A DNA stretch of 35,183 bases from Alcaligenaceae bacterium (lineage in GTDB: Bacteria; Pseudomonadota; Gammaproteobacteria; Burkholderiales; Burkholderiaceae_B): NCBI GenBank assembly GCA_029265795.1, contig JAJUGV010000022.1, positions 1 through 35,183 of the forward strand, read 5' to 3'. Each line of letters begins with the position of its first letter. The first letter of the stretch is position 1. The notes beneath the pieces are model-generated. The model saw only the letters and a list, made by a program, of their open reading frames with translations, was not told the origin of the DNA and made no database searches. Shown here piece after piece: positions 17,362 to 27,800 of the stretch. The translations under genes and the position numbers were made by a program.

Positions 17362-17853
17362 ATGAAACACGTGATTTCTATCCTTCTGGAAAACGAACCG
17401 GGCGCGCTGTCCCGCGTGGTAGGGTTGTTCTCCGCTCGCGGCTACAACATCGAAACCCTTACCGTTGCACCCACTGAAGACAATACGCTGTCGCGTATGA
17501 CCATCGTCACCACGGGCTCCGATGACGTGATCGAGCAGATCACCAAGCATCTGAACCGGCTCGTGGATGTGGTCAAAGTCGTAGACCTTTCCGAAGGGCC
17601 GCACATCGAGCGTGAGCTCATGCTGATCAAGGTGCGCGCCGTCGGTAAGGAGCGCGAGGAAATGAAGCGCATGGCGGATATCTTCCGTGGCCACATCGTC
17701 GACGTCACCGACAAGGTCTACACCATTGAGTTGACTGGTGATCAGGACAAGATCGAGGCCTTCATCAATGCGCTCGATCGCAGCGCCATCCTCGAGACCG
17801 TACGCACGGGCGTATCGGGCATTGGGCGTGGCGAACGTGTATTGAAACTTTAA
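17362..17853 (+). CDS. ilvH: Acetolactate synthase small (regulatory) subunit
   Basis: This is a 163-aa regulatory subunit that activates the large subunit and confers valine feedback inhibition. The N-terminal ACT domain (about 4-77) begins MKHVISILLENEPGALSRVVGLF. The C-terminal domain runs from ERELMLIKV to IGRGERVLKL, which is a standard ending. AAGGAGA sits directly before the ATG, and the gene is 12 nt from ilvI, so it is cotranscribed. Confidence 0.97.
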   Translation: MKHVISILLENEPGALSRVVGLFSARGYNIETLTVAPTEDNTLSRMTIVTTGSDDVIEQITKHLNRLVDVVKVVDLSEGPHIERELMLIKVRAVGKEREEMKRMADIFRGHIVDVTDKVYTIELTGDQDKIEAFINALDRSAILETVRTGVSGIGRGERVLKL

Positions 17854-17865
17854 CGAACCTATTGA

Positions 17866-18897
<1,032 letters not shown>

Positions 18898-18932
18898 GCG
18901 TTCTCTTAAAGAAGAATTCTGAATCAGCTGTT

Positions 18933-18966
18933 AACCGCTGCCCTCACAAGGGGCAGCGGTTTTTTT
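18933..18966 (+). terminator. Strong intrinsic terminator after ilvC
   Basis: An 11-bp perfect stem, AACCGCTGCCC (18933-18943) with GGGCAGCGGTT (18951-18961), has a 7-nt loop and runs directly into a T tract to 18966. It separates the ilvIHC operon from psd. Confidence 0.93.
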
Positions 18967-19043
18967 ACGATGGCCCGGTGGCGTTGCTACAACCGTCCTA
19001 GTGAACCTAAGTCAGTTGCATTTCGGTTATTCTTCGACCTACG

Positions 19044-19715
19044 ATGAATAAACCACCTTATCCCCATCCGCTTATAGCGCGCGAAGGCTGGCCCTTTTTG
19101 GCCGGCATCGTCTTGATTTCGATCCTGGTGACCGTGTGGTGGCCGGGCCTGTCCATCATCTTCTGGTTGCTGTCATTATTTGTGCTGCAGTTCTTCCGCG
19201 ATCCGGCGCGCATTGCATCGGAAGGCGAGCTGGCGGTGCTTTCACCGGCAGACGGTCGCATTGTGGCCGTGGAAGAAGTGCGCGACCCATATGCTGATCG
19301 CGATGCCATCAAGATCAGTGTGTTCATGAATGTATTTAACGTCCACTCCAACCGCGCGCCCGTTAAGGGCACGGTGGTATCGGTGGATTACTTTGCGGGC
19401 AAGTTCTTTAATGCCGCGCTGGACAAGGCGTCTCTTGAAAACGAACGCAACGCCATGGTGATGCGTGCATCTTCGGGCCATGTGGTTACTGCAGTGCAGG
19501 TGGCCGGCCTCATTGCCAAGCGCATACTGTGTTATGCCAAGCCGGGCGATGAACTCTATGCCGGCCAACGCTATGGCTTCATACGGTTCGGGTCGCGCGT
19601 GGATGTCTACCTGCCGCTCGGCTCGCGGCCTCGCGTAGCAATTGGCGATAAGGTGCAGGCCACCAGCACCACTCTTGCTGATCTTCCCGCAGCCGTTGAA
19701 CAACAGCAGGACTAA
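19044..19715 (+). CDS. psd: Phosphatidylserine decarboxylase proenzyme
   Basis: This is a pyruvoyl enzyme that turns phosphatidylserine into phosphatidylethanolamine at the inner membrane. It has 223 aa, the short 'archaeal-type' class. There is a hydrophobic N-terminal region (about 17-50). The self-cleavage site G183-S184 in [12 protein letters not shown] gives the pyruvoyl group. Conserved [14 protein letters not shown] (93-106) contains the family His. No good Shine-Dalgarno lies before the ATG, and no clear promoter follows the ilvC terminator. pssA starts 11 nt downstream and encodes the preceding reaction. Confidence 0.95.
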   Translation: MNKPPYPHPLIAREGWPFLAGIVLISILVTVWWPGLSIIFWLLSLFVLQFFRDPARIASEGELAVLSPADGRIVAVEEVRDPYADRDAIKISVFMNVFNVHSNRAPVKGTVVSVDYFAGKFFNAALDKASLENERNAMVMRASSGHVVTAVQVAGLIAKRILCYAKPGDELYAGQRYGFIRFGSRVDVYLPLGSRPRVAIGDKVQATSTTLADLPAAVEQQQD

Positions 19716-19725
19716 ACTAGAGCCT

Positions 19726-20523
19726 ATGCCGAATCTCCAGTCTGAAGAGAAACGTCGCCGCGGCATTTATCTCTTGCCCAACGCCTTCACCACCGCGAAC
19801 CTGTTTGCGGGGTTTTTCGCGGTCGTTCAGGCAATGAACGGCCGCTTCGAGATCGCCGCGATTGCCATTTTTCTGGCCCTTGTTTTCGACGGCATGGATG
19901 GCCGCGTTGCGCGGCTCACCAACACGCAGTCGGCTTTCGGCGAGCAATACGACTCCCTGGCCGATATGATTTCCTTCGGCATGGCGCCGGCACTGGTCAT
20001 GTACGTGTGGGCGCTTCAGGGATTGGGTCGCTGGGGGTGGCTGGCTGCTTTCGTCTATGTAGTGGGCGCAGCACTGCGGCTGGCTCGCTTCAATATCAAT
20101 ATCGCAGTGGTGGACAAGCGATTCTTTCAGGGCCTGCCGAGCCCAGCCGCTGCAGCGCTGGTGGCCGGGTTCGTGTGGCTGGCCGTCGACAACAAGTTCA
20201 CCTTCTCTGCCAATGTCGTGCCCTGGATAGGTTTTGCGTTTACTGTCTATGCGGGCGTCGCCATGGTGAGCAATGCGCCGTTCTACAGCGGTAAATCTTT
20301 TGCTTTGGGCCGTAGCGTTCCTTTCTGGGTATTGCTGGTGTTGGTGGCCGCGTTTGTGTTTGTTTCGGCAGATCCGCCGCTGGTGCTCTTTGGCCTCTTC
20401 GTGATTTACGGGCTTTCAGGGTGGTTCATTATGGCCTGGCGCTGGCGACGTGCGCGGGAACTCGCCCGTCGACGCAGCGATGCACACCATCCCGAGCGCC
20501 CCGAACAACACGACGCCGAATAA
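19726..20523 (+). CDS. pssA: CDP-diacylglycerol-serine O-phosphatidyltransferase
   Basis: This enzyme makes phosphatidylserine from CDP-diacylglycerol and serine, the substrate of the Psd encoded just upstream. It has 265 aa and is membrane-embedded, of the CDP-alcohol phosphatidyltransferase family. The signature runs FDGMDGRVAR, then eight residues, G, three residues, D, three residues and D (about 49-73). About six to eight membrane segments are visible. I chose MPNLQSEEKRRRGIYLLPN at 19726 because an upstream in-frame start at 19642 lies inside psd and adds unrelated residues. The Arg/His-rich tail from about 240 is cytoplasmic. Confidence 0.95.
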   Translation: MPNLQSEEKRRRGIYLLPNAFTTANLFAGFFAVVQAMNGRFEIAAIAIFLALVFDGMDGRVARLTNTQSAFGEQYDSLADMISFGMAPALVMYVWALQGLGRWGWLAAFVYVVGAALRLARFNINIAVVDKRFFQGLPSPAAAALVAGFVWLAVDNKFTFSANVVPWIGFAFTVYAGVAMVSNAPFYSGKSFALGRSVPFWVLLVLVAAFVFVSADPPLVLFGLFVIYGLSGWFIMAWRWRRARELARRRSDAHHPERPEQHDAE

Positions 20524-20533
20524 TACGGAACGC

Positions 20534-21079
20534 CTACATCAGAAACGGCCACTCCCTGGGCTCGTACATCGGATCCGGGCCGGGGTGCAGGCGTTGCACT
20601 ATGCCGTCGTCCGAGAAGTAGACATACATCAGTGAGTTCCACACGCCGTCCTGGCGGTAGCGGTAGCTCCAGACCGTCTGTCTCACGCTGGGCATCCCCA
20701 CCGACGAAATCTTGGCCGGCGGCCCGAACGTGCAGCGCATGCGGTCTGCATCCCAGACACCCACCTCGACTTGGCGAAAGGCGGCATCGTTCAGAATCTG
20801 CACGACTTCACCGACGGTTTCGTCGGCGCTCACCCGTGTGGCCCATGCATATTGCCCCATGGGCTGGCTGCTCCAAACCATGTGCCGTGTCCCGTCGGGC
20901 TGGGGACACTCTATGCTGGGGGCACCATGACGGGCCAGGACTTCAGCCAACGGGGTGCCTGGCGGGATATCCTGCATGGTGCTGCAGCCCGCCAAAGCCA
21001 ACGCTGCAGCCGTAGCGAAGAAGGAACGCACAGGTAACCGGTTTGGCAGGGGGCGGATCGATGCGTTTAAGGTGAACAT
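20534..21079 (-). CDS. BamE-like outer-membrane lipoprotein
   Basis: This is a 181-aa predicted lipoprotein. The signal peptide ends in LALAGC with the lipidated Cys at 32. The mature part looks like two tandem SmpA/BamE-like units: GTPLAEVLARHGAPS through a V-W-S strand and a VxEVVQIL strand (about 40-96), then RCTFGPPAKISSVG through TVWSYRYRQDG and MYVYFSDDGIVQRL (about 115-164). The pattern of glycine-turn, 'G-x-P' and aromatic strands suggests a BamE fold, but it is not BamE itself by length or context. The specific role is unknown. It is convergent with pssA (10 nt apart) and divergent from rpsO. Confidence 0.75.
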   Translation of the reverse strand: MFTLNASIRPLPNRLPVRSFFATAAALALAGCSTMQDIPPGTPLAEVLARHGAPSIECPQPDGTRHMVWSSQPMGQYAWATRVSADETVGEVVQILNDAAFRQVEVGVWDADRMRCTFGPPAKISSVGMPSVRQTVWSYRYRQDGVWNSLMYVYFSDDGIVQRLHPGPDPMYEPREWPFLM

Positions 21080-21186
21080 GGCTTGTTCCTTGGGTTAGGG
21101 CAGGGCAGCGGTGCCGGTTATTTTCAGTCAACTTGGCTGACTACACCAGCACAGACGGTGCCCGCGCAAGGGATGGCGTAGCAGTG

Positions 21187-21192
21187 TATAAT
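21187..21192 (+). promoter_or_regulatory. Candidate -10 box for rpsO
   Basis: A perfect TATAAT lies 67 nt before the rpsO start, followed by a T-rich stretch. No good -35 hexamer is seen at 16-18 nt upstream. A start near 21199 would give a leader of about 60 nt that contains the hairpin at 21213-21230. Confidence 0.5.
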
Positions 21193-21210
21193 TTTCTTCT
21201 TTTCACGCAC

Positions 21211-21233
21211 GTCAAGGCTCCTCGGCCTTGTAC
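21211..21233 (+). promoter_or_regulatory. rpsO leader hairpin, possible S15 autoregulatory site
   Basis: CAAGGC (21213-21218) pairs with GCCTTG (21225-21230). An inner T19-G24 wobble sits next to C18-G25, and outer GT/AC pairs can form around one bulged T. A G-U pair beside a G-C pair is the motif S15 recognises in 16S rRNA and in its own mRNA in well-studied bacteria. The hairpin ends about 28 nt before the start codon. The regulatory role is inference. Confidence 0.35.
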
Positions 21234-21258
21234 GCAAGTTCATTGAGGTCAATCGAAA

Positions 21259-21528
21259 ATGGCAGTTACTGATATCAACAAGTCTGAAATCGTCGCGCAA
21301 TTCCAGCGTGGTCAAGGAGACACGGGTTCGCCCGAAGTGCAGGTTGCATTGCTTACGGCTCGCATCAACGAGCTGACCGAGCACTTCAAGTCACACAAGA
21401 AAGACCATCATTCCCGTCGCGGCTTGCTGCGTATGGTCAGCCGTCGCCGCAAGCTGCTCGACTATCTCAAGGGTCGCAACCCCGACTCCTACCGCAACCT
21501 TATCGAAAAGCTCGGTCTGCGGAAGTGA
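21259..21528 (+). CDS. rpsO: 30S ribosomal protein S15
   Basis: This is an 89-aa ribosomal protein, the standard length. It binds the central domain of 16S rRNA early in small-subunit assembly. Diagnostic stretches include [36 protein letters not shown] and [14 protein letters not shown] lies 9 nt before the ATG. pnp lies downstream after a strong hairpin, the conserved rpsO-pnp arrangement in which S15 and PNPase share transcripts. Confidence 0.99.
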   Translation: MAVTDINKSEIVAQFQRGQGDTGSPEVQVALLTARINELTEHFKSHKKDHHSRRGLLRMVSRRRKLLDYLKGRNPDSYRNLIEKLGLRK

Positions 21529-21554
21529 TACCCCGGGGACTCTCCCCAAGAGAC

Positions 21555-21598
21555 AACCGTGGACGCCGCGATATATATCGTGGTGTCCGCGGTTTTTT
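21555..21598 (+). terminator. 20-bp hairpin and T tract between rpsO and pnp
   Basis: Positions 21555-21574 pair with 21575-21594 along all 20 positions if G-U pairs are counted, with the fold centred on an ATATATAT core, and the T run continues to 21598. It can terminate rpsO transcripts partially. The long duplex is also a plausible RNase III target, as known in the E. coli rpsO-pnp region. pnp has its own Shine-Dalgarno just after it. Confidence 0.85.
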
Positions 21599-21616
21599 AT
21601 TTTGTAAGGAAAAACA

Positions 21617-23758
21617 ATGTTCAACAAAGTGAGCAAATCGTTCCAATACGGTCAGCACACTGTGACGCTCGAGACCGGCGAGATTGCTCGCCAGGCGTCT
21701 GGTGCCGTTTTGGTAACCGTAGACGACACCTGCGTGCTCGCAACCGTGGTTGGCGCCAAGCAGGCGAAACCCGGTCAAGATTTCTTCCCGCTTACCGTCG
21801 ATTACGCCGAAAAAACTTATGCTGCCGGTCGTATCCCGGGCGGTTTCTTCAAGCGCGAAGGTCGGCCCTCCGAAAAAGAAATCTTGACTGCACGCCTGAT
21901 CGACAGGCCGTTGCGTCCGTTGTTCCCAGAAGGGTTCTACAACGAAGTCCAAGTCATCCTGCACGTGGTTTCGGTGAACCCCGAGGTCGATCCGGATATC
22001 CCCGCCATGATCGGCGCATCGGCAGCCCTGGCGATTTCCGGCATCCCGTTCAACGGCCCGATCGGCGCTGCGCGCGTAGGCTATATCGACGGCCAGTATG
22101 TGCTGAACCCCACTACATCGCAGATGCAGGGATCCGCCATGGAGCTGGTGGTGGCGGGCACGGAAGACGCGGTGTTGATGGTGGAATCGGAAGCGCGTGA
22201 GCTGTCCGAAGAAGTCATGCTGGGCGGTGTGATGTTTGGTCACGAGCAAATGCAAGCCGCGATCAACGCCATTCACGATCTGGTGGCCGAGGCCGGTAAA
22301 CCGGAATGGGATTGGCAGCCGCCCGCAAAGAACGAGGCACTGATCACTGCCGTTACCGCCGCCGCGCGTGAGCCGCTGGTGGCTGCATACAAGATTCGCA
22401 GCAAGCAGCAACGTACCGAAACGCTGCGTTCCGTCTATGCGGATGTCAAGGCGCGACTGGCCGAACATGCTGCGGCTAAGGGTGAAGACGCTCCCGACGA
22501 AGTCGAAGTCGACAACATCCTGTTCGATCTGGAAGCAGAAATCGTTCGTGGCCAGATTCTGAATGGCGAACCCCGCATCGATGGTCGCGATACACGCACA
22601 GTGCGTCCCATTTCCATCCGCTTGGGCGTCCTGCCACGTGCGCACGGTAGTGCCCTGTTCACCCGTGGCGAAACGCAGGCTTTGGTCGCTGCCACCTTGG
22701 GTACCAAGCAGGATGAGCAAATCATCGACTCCATCATGGGTGAGTCGCGTGACCGTTTCATGCTGCATTACAACTTCCCGCCGTTCTCCACGGGCGAAAC
22801 CGGCCGCTTCGGCGCCCCGAAACGCCGCGAAATTGGTCACGGTCGCTTGGCCAAGCGGGCGCTTCATCCGTTGTTGCCGCCTGCAGACGAGTTCCAGTAC
22901 ACCGTCCGCGTCGTCTCTGAAATTACCGAGTCCAACGGTTCGTCCTCGATGGCTTCCGTGTGTGGTGGCAGCCTGGCCATGATGGACGCCGGCGTTCCGA
23001 TGGCCGAGCACGTCGCCGGTGTGGCGATGGGTCTTATCAAAGACGGCGGCAAGTTCGCCGTGCTTACCGATATCCTGGGCGACGAAGACCACCTGGGTGA
23101 CATGGACTTCAAGGTAGCCGGTACTGTTAAGGGCATTACCGCGCTGCAGATGGACATCAAGATTCAGGGCATTACTCGCGAGATCATGCAGGTTGCGCTG
23201 GCGCAGGCCCGTGAAGGCCGTCTGCACATTCTTGAGGCCATGCGTTCGGCAATCGAAGGTTCGCGCACCGAACTTTCCGAGTTTGCTCCCCGCATGATCA
23301 CGCTCAAGATCAATCCTGAGAAGATCCGAGACGTGATTGGCAAGGGTGGCGCCACCATCCGTGCCCTGACCGAAGAGACCGGCACGCAGATCGACATCAA
23401 CGACGACGGCAATATCACCATCGCCAGCGCCGATCTCGACAAGGCCCGTGAGGCCGAGCGCCGCATTAAGGAACTCACCGCTGATGTGGAAGTGGGCGAA
23501 GAGTACGAAGGCCCCGTCCTGCGTCTGCTCGACTTCGGTGCCATCGTGCAGGTGTTGCCCGGTCGTGATGGCTTGCTGCACATCTCTGAAATCGCCAATT
23601 ACCGCATCAGCAACATCAATGATGTACTGAAGGTCGGCCAGATTGTGCGCTTCAAGGTGATCGAGGCCGACGACAAAGGCCGTCTGCGTCTGTCGATCAA
23701 ATCGATCGGTGGCATTGAGGCCCAACAGGGCGAAGGCGGAGCCAAGGCCGAGTCCTAA
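21617..23758 (+). CDS. pnp: Polyribonucleotide nucleotidyltransferase (PNPase)
   Basis: This is a phosphorolytic 3'-to-5' exoribonuclease of RNA turnover and the degradosome. It has 713 aa, close to the E. coli length. Two RNase PH-like domains (about 1-230 and 300-530) are joined by a helical linker. The second contains the catalytic-region motif [22 protein letters not shown] (quoted in parts: [18 protein letters not shown]). A KH domain (about 553-615, [17 protein letters not shown]) and an S1 domain (about 622-692) follow. The ATG has AAGGA upstream. Autoregulation through the long upstream hairpin and RNase III is known for this gene elsewhere and plausible here. Confidence 0.98.
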   Translation: MFNKVSKSFQYGQHTVTLETGEIARQASGAVLVTVDDTCVLATVVGAKQAKPGQDFFPLTVDYAEKTYAAGRIPGGFFKREGRPSEKEILTARLIDRPLRPLFPEGFYNEVQVILHVVSVNPEVDPDIPAMIGASAALAISGIPFNGPIGAARVGYIDGQYVLNPTTSQMQGSAMELVVAGTEDAVLMVESEARELSEEVMLGGVMFGHEQMQAAINAIHDLVAEAGKPEWDWQPPAKNEALITAVTAAAREPLVAAYKIRSKQQRTETLRSVYADVKARLAEHAAAKGEDAPDEVEVDNILFDLEAEIVRGQILNGEPRIDGRDTRTVRPISIRLGVLPRAHGSALFTRGETQALVAATLGTKQDEQIIDSIMGESRDRFMLHYNFPPFSTGETGRFGAPKRREIGHGRLAKRALHPLLPPADEFQYTVRVVSEITESNGSSSMASVCGGSLAMMDAGVPMAEHVAGVAMGLIKDGGKFAVLTDILGDEDHLGDMDFKVAGTVKGITALQMDIKIQGITREIMQVALAQAREGRLHILEAMRSAIEGSRTELSEFAPRMITLKINPEKIRDVIGKGGATIRALTEETGTQIDINDDGNITIASADLDKAREAERRIKELTADVEVGEEYEGPVLRLLDFGAIVQVLPGRDGLLHISEIANYRISNINDVLKVGQIVRFKVIEADDKGRLRLSIKSIGGIEAQQGEGGAKAES

Positions 23759-23771
23759 AACTGCGTACGTG

Positions 23772-23800
23772 GCTCCGGCTTCAAGCCCACGAAGCCGAGC
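23772..23800 (+). other. Hairpin after pnp without T tract
   Basis: CGGCTTC (23776-23782) pairs with GAAGCCG (23791-23797), extended by GCT/AGC around one bulged C. No T run follows, so it is not a typical terminator. It may protect or mark the 3' end of pnp mRNA. Confidence 0.4.
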
Positions 23801-23815
23801 TATGCGCAAGTAGCC

Positions 23816-23821
23816 TATAAT
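23816..23821 (+). promoter_or_regulatory. Candidate -10 box for tRNA-Leu
   Basis: A perfect TATAAT lies 62 nt before the mature tRNA 5' end. No clear -35 hexamer sits 16-18 nt upstream, so this is a weak call. The tRNA may instead depend on pnp read-through. Confidence 0.45.
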
Positions 23822-23883
23822 CATGCGTTTCCCGGCGGCTACGGCCTTCCGGGTGAAGCATGACCCAATAGGCAACGACCGAT

Positions 23884-23969
23884 GCCCGGGTGGTGGAATA
23901 GGTAGACACAAGGGACTTAAAATCCCTCGCTCTTAGAGCGTACCGGTTCGATTCCGGTCCCGGGCACCA
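23884..23969 (+). tRNA. tRNA-Leu (anticodon UAA)
   Basis: The gene is 86 nt with an encoded CCA. The acceptor stem is GCCCGGG/CCCGGGC. The anticodon arm is AGGGA, loop CTTAAAA, TCCCT, giving anticodon UAA at 23918-23920. A long variable arm (CGCTCTTAGAGCG) marks a class II tRNA, and the T arm is CCGG-TTCGATT-CCGG. All stems pair fully. Confidence 0.98.
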
Positions 23970-23973
23970 CAGT

Positions 23974-24003
23974 AAAGTCGCTTTTCCTAAAGCGGCTTTT
24001 TTT
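23974..24003 (+). terminator. Intrinsic terminator after tRNA-Leu
   Basis: AAAGTCGCTTT (23974-23984) pairs with AAAGCGGCTTT (23989-23999), with one T-G wobble and a 4-nt loop, and the T run continues to 24003. Confidence 0.9.
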
Positions 24004-24102
24004 ACGTCTGTATGTGTGGCTACAGCAGCATAACTACCTTGCTTCAGCGAAGTGAACGGTTTGCATTTTGCAATGAATTCGCCGGCAACCCGTGTCCAGG
24101 CC

Positions 24103-24111
24103 TGCTATAAA
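24103..24111 (+). promoter_or_regulatory. Candidate extended -10 promoter for the small lipoprotein gene
   Basis: TGCTATAAA fits the extended -10 pattern TGnTATAAA, 40 nt before the start codon. No -35 hexamer is needed for this type and none is seen. Confidence 0.5.
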
Positions 24112-24150
24112 GTAGCTATTCCGTTTATACCGCGCAAAGGAAGCAAGTCC

Positions 24151-24402
24151 ATGCAGATATTGAGACGTTATGGCGTGGTGTGGCTGCTGGCTGCTGTTGC
24201 GGCAGGCTGCTCGTCAACCAATTCGGAAGTGGCTGCAGGGGGTGGTGACGCCCGGGTGGTCACTGCCAGTCAGGAATGTCAATGGAACCGCAGTGCCTGC
24301 ATTTACAAAGGGCGTTATGAGAAGGGCGAACGCAACTATGCGGAAGAAGAGGCGCGTCGCTTGAATCAGGCCTCTATTGAGCGCTTGCGGCGCATCCGCT
24401 AA
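24151..24402 (+). CDS. Small hypothetical lipoprotein
   Basis: This is an 83-aa protein I do not recognise. The start at 24151 is preceded by AAAGGAAG and begins a clear lipoprotein signal peptide (MQILRRYGVVWLLAAVAAGC, Cys20). A longer in-frame reading from 24052 lacks such a site. The mature part is short and polar. It has two cysteines six residues apart (CQWNRSAC) that could form a disulfide, then a basic and acidic helix-like stretch (YEKGERNYAEEEARRLNQ and onward). It sits alone between the tRNA terminator and the S4-domain gene. Its function is unknown. Confidence 0.75.
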   Translation: MQILRRYGVVWLLAAVAAGCSSTNSEVAAGGGDARVVTASQECQWNRSACIYKGRYEKGERNYAEEEARRLNQASIERLRRIR

Positions 24403-24437
24403 GTTGGTTGCGCTCATTAATTTGATATTCTGAAGTA

Positions 24438-24821
24438 ATGGATGAAAAACTGAGGCTGGATAAATGGCTGTGGGCCGCCCGTTTCTACAAAACGCGTAGC
24501 CTGGCTGTGGATGAAATCGGCAAAGGTCGTGTGTTAGTGAACGGCCAGCCTGCTAAGCCGGCCCGGGAGGTCGGGCAAGGTGATTTGGTCACCGTCAGAA
24601 AGGGTGACCCGCCCATTGAAGTGGTGGTACGCGGGGTTAGCCGCGTGCGCGGCCCGGCGCCGGTCGCCGCCCAGCTTTATGAAGAAACTGAAGAGAGCGC
24701 CCGTCGCCGCGAGCGCGCGGCCGAGATGCGCCGCCTGGCGCCGGAGCCCTCGCACGCTTACACCGATGGGCGGCCCACAAAACGGGACCGCCGCATTCTT
24801 GCTGCCGTCAGAGGGAAGTAA
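24438..24821 (+). CDS. hslR: S4-domain RNA-binding protein, Hsp15 (HslR) type
   Basis: This is a 127-aa protein with an N-terminal S4 RNA-binding domain (about 6-60: RLDKWLWAARFYKTRSLA, then GRVLVNGQPAKPAREVGQGD) and a basic C-terminal tail. Hsp15 in E. coli is heat-induced and binds stalled 50S subunits carrying peptidyl-tRNA. Length and the KWLWAARFYKTR motif fit that family. It follows the small lipoprotein gene by 35 nt. Its 3' end overlaps ttrA by 14 nt in convergent orientation. Confidence 0.9.
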   Translation: MDEKLRLDKWLWAARFYKTRSLAVDEIGKGRVLVNGQPAKPAREVGQGDLVTVRKGDPPIEVVVRGVSRVRGPAPVAAQLYEETEESARRRERAAEMRRLAPEPSHAYTDGRPTKRDRRILAAVRGK

Positions 24822-27800
24822 TTTTTTCGACCTTGGCCGGTAGCGCTTGGCGTACAGCGGCTCCTGACACCCAGTCAACCCAGATATTGTCCTTTTCGGG
24901 ACGCGTCGGGTCCGGGAAGCCCAGGTTGTTCAGGTTCACGCCGCGGCCATGCTCGGGATTGTGTGGGGTCGGCTTACCGTCGATCCACTGAGGCACCGTA
25001 CCCAGCTGCTTGTGGCCGTACCCATGCTCTATGGCCACAGCACCTTGGCGAATGCCGGCACGCACGAGTGCCACGCCCTCAACGGAGCCGCCAGGCGTGC
25101 TCACCCGGATGCGATCGCCATTTTGAATTCCCAATGCGCGAGCGTCTTCCTTGTTCAAGGAAATAGGGTTATGGGGGTGAACCTGGCGAAGCCGCTTGGC
25201 GGCGATTGACATGGAGCTCATTAAATTCGACTTGTATGAGCTGAGCGTCAGGGGCCAGTCCGTTTCCGGAAAGTGTTCCCGCATGGGGCTACCGTCAGCA
25301 AAACGGGTGGGATGCCAAGTTGGACAGCCGCTTAGCCGCTCGCCTGTCATCGAGTGGCGCATGGCTGCGACACTTTCATTCCAGATGTTGACGGGGTTGC
25401 CGGGCTTGATTTTGAGCCGGTCGCCATCCCAGGCGTCTTCAATGCGGTCGAAGCGTCCGCCGCGGCTCATCACCATCGCTACACGCCTCACTTCCTCGGG
25501 CTTCAGGCGCTCGGTGACGGTCGGCATCCAACGGTCCAGACCGGTGATGGCGATATCGTCGTCGGACGCCTCGCCCACCGGCTTGCCCGCCTGGTAGGCG
25601 ATATTGGCAATGGCGCGCACGTAGAAATCCTCGGGCCGGTCCAGATCCAGGGGCTCGCCATCGCGCGTGGACATCGCGTTTTTGCCGAAACCGGGCAGGC
25701 CGATCTTCTTAGCGATGGCAAAAAGCAATGCTTCGAAGCAGATAGCTTGGCCATCTGCAGTTCGCTCTGTAGCCGGCTCGACTGTCGGCCAGCGCACCGT
25801 CGAGCTCTTGGCGACGACGTCGGCCCAGGGGGCGCCGATTCCCCAGCTTTCATAGGTGACGGTATCGGGAACGATATAGTCCGCCAGTGCAGAGGTTTCG
25901 TTAATAAAAGGGTCAACGGAGATGAATAGCGGCAGCTTGCTCGGGTCTTTCAGGGACTCGGCGAGCGTGTTTTCGAAACCGCACATCGAGTAAACGGGAT
26001 TACTCATGTGGTTGATCCACGCTTTCAGCGGATAGGGGTAGCCCAGCAGGCCGGCGGCCAGCATTTCGCTGCTGAGTCCACCCACTGCGGGATACCACGG
26101 CGCCTTTGCGGGGTACGGGTTCTGCCCGGCTTCCCGCTTGCGTTTGAATTCGCTGCTGCGTTCATACGGAAAGCGGTTGCGCGATAGCGGCACACCGCGC
26201 GCTTTGACGGCGCCGTCGAACTGGGCAAAGTTATAACGCGGGCCGGGCCCAAAGGGGCCGAAGGGGCCGGCGTCCATTACCCACCCACCCTTCACATTCA
26301 GATTTCCAATCAGATTGTTCAAGGTGGCAATGGCAAAAGTGGTGTAGAAACCCGCGCCATTCATCGTGCCGCCATGCGAATTGGCCACCGCCTTTTTGCC
26401 GTGGCTGGTGAACTCGCGCGCCAACTCTTCGATTTCCTGCACGGGTACACCGCACTGACGCGAATACTCTTCCAAAGTCATGCGCTGCGCTTCGCTACGC
26501 AGTTTATAGAGTGAGGAGCACACCTTCAGTTCCGTCTCGACGCCATCCGGGTTCACCACTTTCACATCACGCGCGACGAACAGCTCGGCGGCTTGCGCAA
26601 CGGTATGAGGCGCCAGAGTGCCGTCAGGCAACTGCACCACGTAGACGTCCTCTGCCGGCTTTTTGTCGTCCTTGGATTCGGGCAGTTCCCAGCCCAGATC
26701 CGCCCCGCGCAAGAAAGAACCATACCGTGGGTGATCGGGGTCATCGATCAATAGGTGTGTGGCATTGCTCCACCATGCTTCGCCCGCAGCCTCCATAGCG
26801 GCCGGACCTGGCTGCGACAGGAATTTGGTGTCGTATCGCGCGTTTTCCAGGATCCAGCGGATCATGCCCATGACCAAGGCCAGGTCTGTTCCCGGCAAGA
26901 TGGGCAACCAGCGGTTGTTACTGCCGGCGGCATGACTGGAAGACATAGGAAGGATGGGCGATACGACTACGTATTGGTAGGTGTGTTCCTTGCGAGAACG
27001 TGCTGCCGCCAGTTCTCTGCCCATACGTTGGAAAGGGTTTCCGGATTGTGCCGGTGCCGTGCCGATAAACAGTCCGAAGCGGGAGTTCTGCCAATCGGGT
27101 TTGCCATGCGGCATGCGCACCAGGTCACCCAGCGCAGCGCCGGTACCCACTCGATAAGATTGCCCGCAGTAAGAACCGTGATTCGAAATATTCACGGTCC
27201 CAAACGCCTGGCGCCCAAACCGATTGATTAACGGTGTACGTCCTTCGTTTGCCGAGTCCGTCATTAGCAGTTGGTTGGACTTGGGGCCGTATTCCGGGTT
27301 TTCCGGGTCAATCAGTGTGTCGACATCCCGGATCGCGCGCAGGCCATCGACATGGCCTTCACCGAAGAGATCACCGCCTTCACAGATTTCCTCAATCAAC
27401 TGCTCGAAGGATATTGTTTTCCATTGACCCGAACCGCGGGGCCCCACACGCTTGAGCGGCTGCCGGATGCGGTGGGGTGCAGTCTGATGCTCGAGCATGG
27501 CGGATCCCCGCGCACACGAAGTGGCGCGGCCTTCCAGGCCGTTATCTCCTCCCAGCATGGCATAGACCTCACGCACGGGCGTTTCCATGGGCGCATGGTT
27601 CGTGGTGGCCAATGGGTGATAGGGGTTGCCGGCAATGCGGATGATGCGGTTCGTGGCTGTATCGACCCGCACTCTCACGCCGCATTGGGTCCAACACCCC
27701 AGACAGCTCGATGGGCTCACCACTTGGCCGGGATGTGTCTCCAGTCGCCCGGTGACAGGGTCAATACGAAACTCCGGCTGCAGCGAGTTGCCGCGTACTG

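Noticed and set aside
21500-23911. An 803-codon open frame on the minus strand covering all of pnp
   Set aside because: It mirrors pnp exactly, contains low-complexity His/Gly/Asp-rich translation, and runs over the tRNA gene. Such antisense frames arise from the codon bias of strongly expressed high-GC genes.
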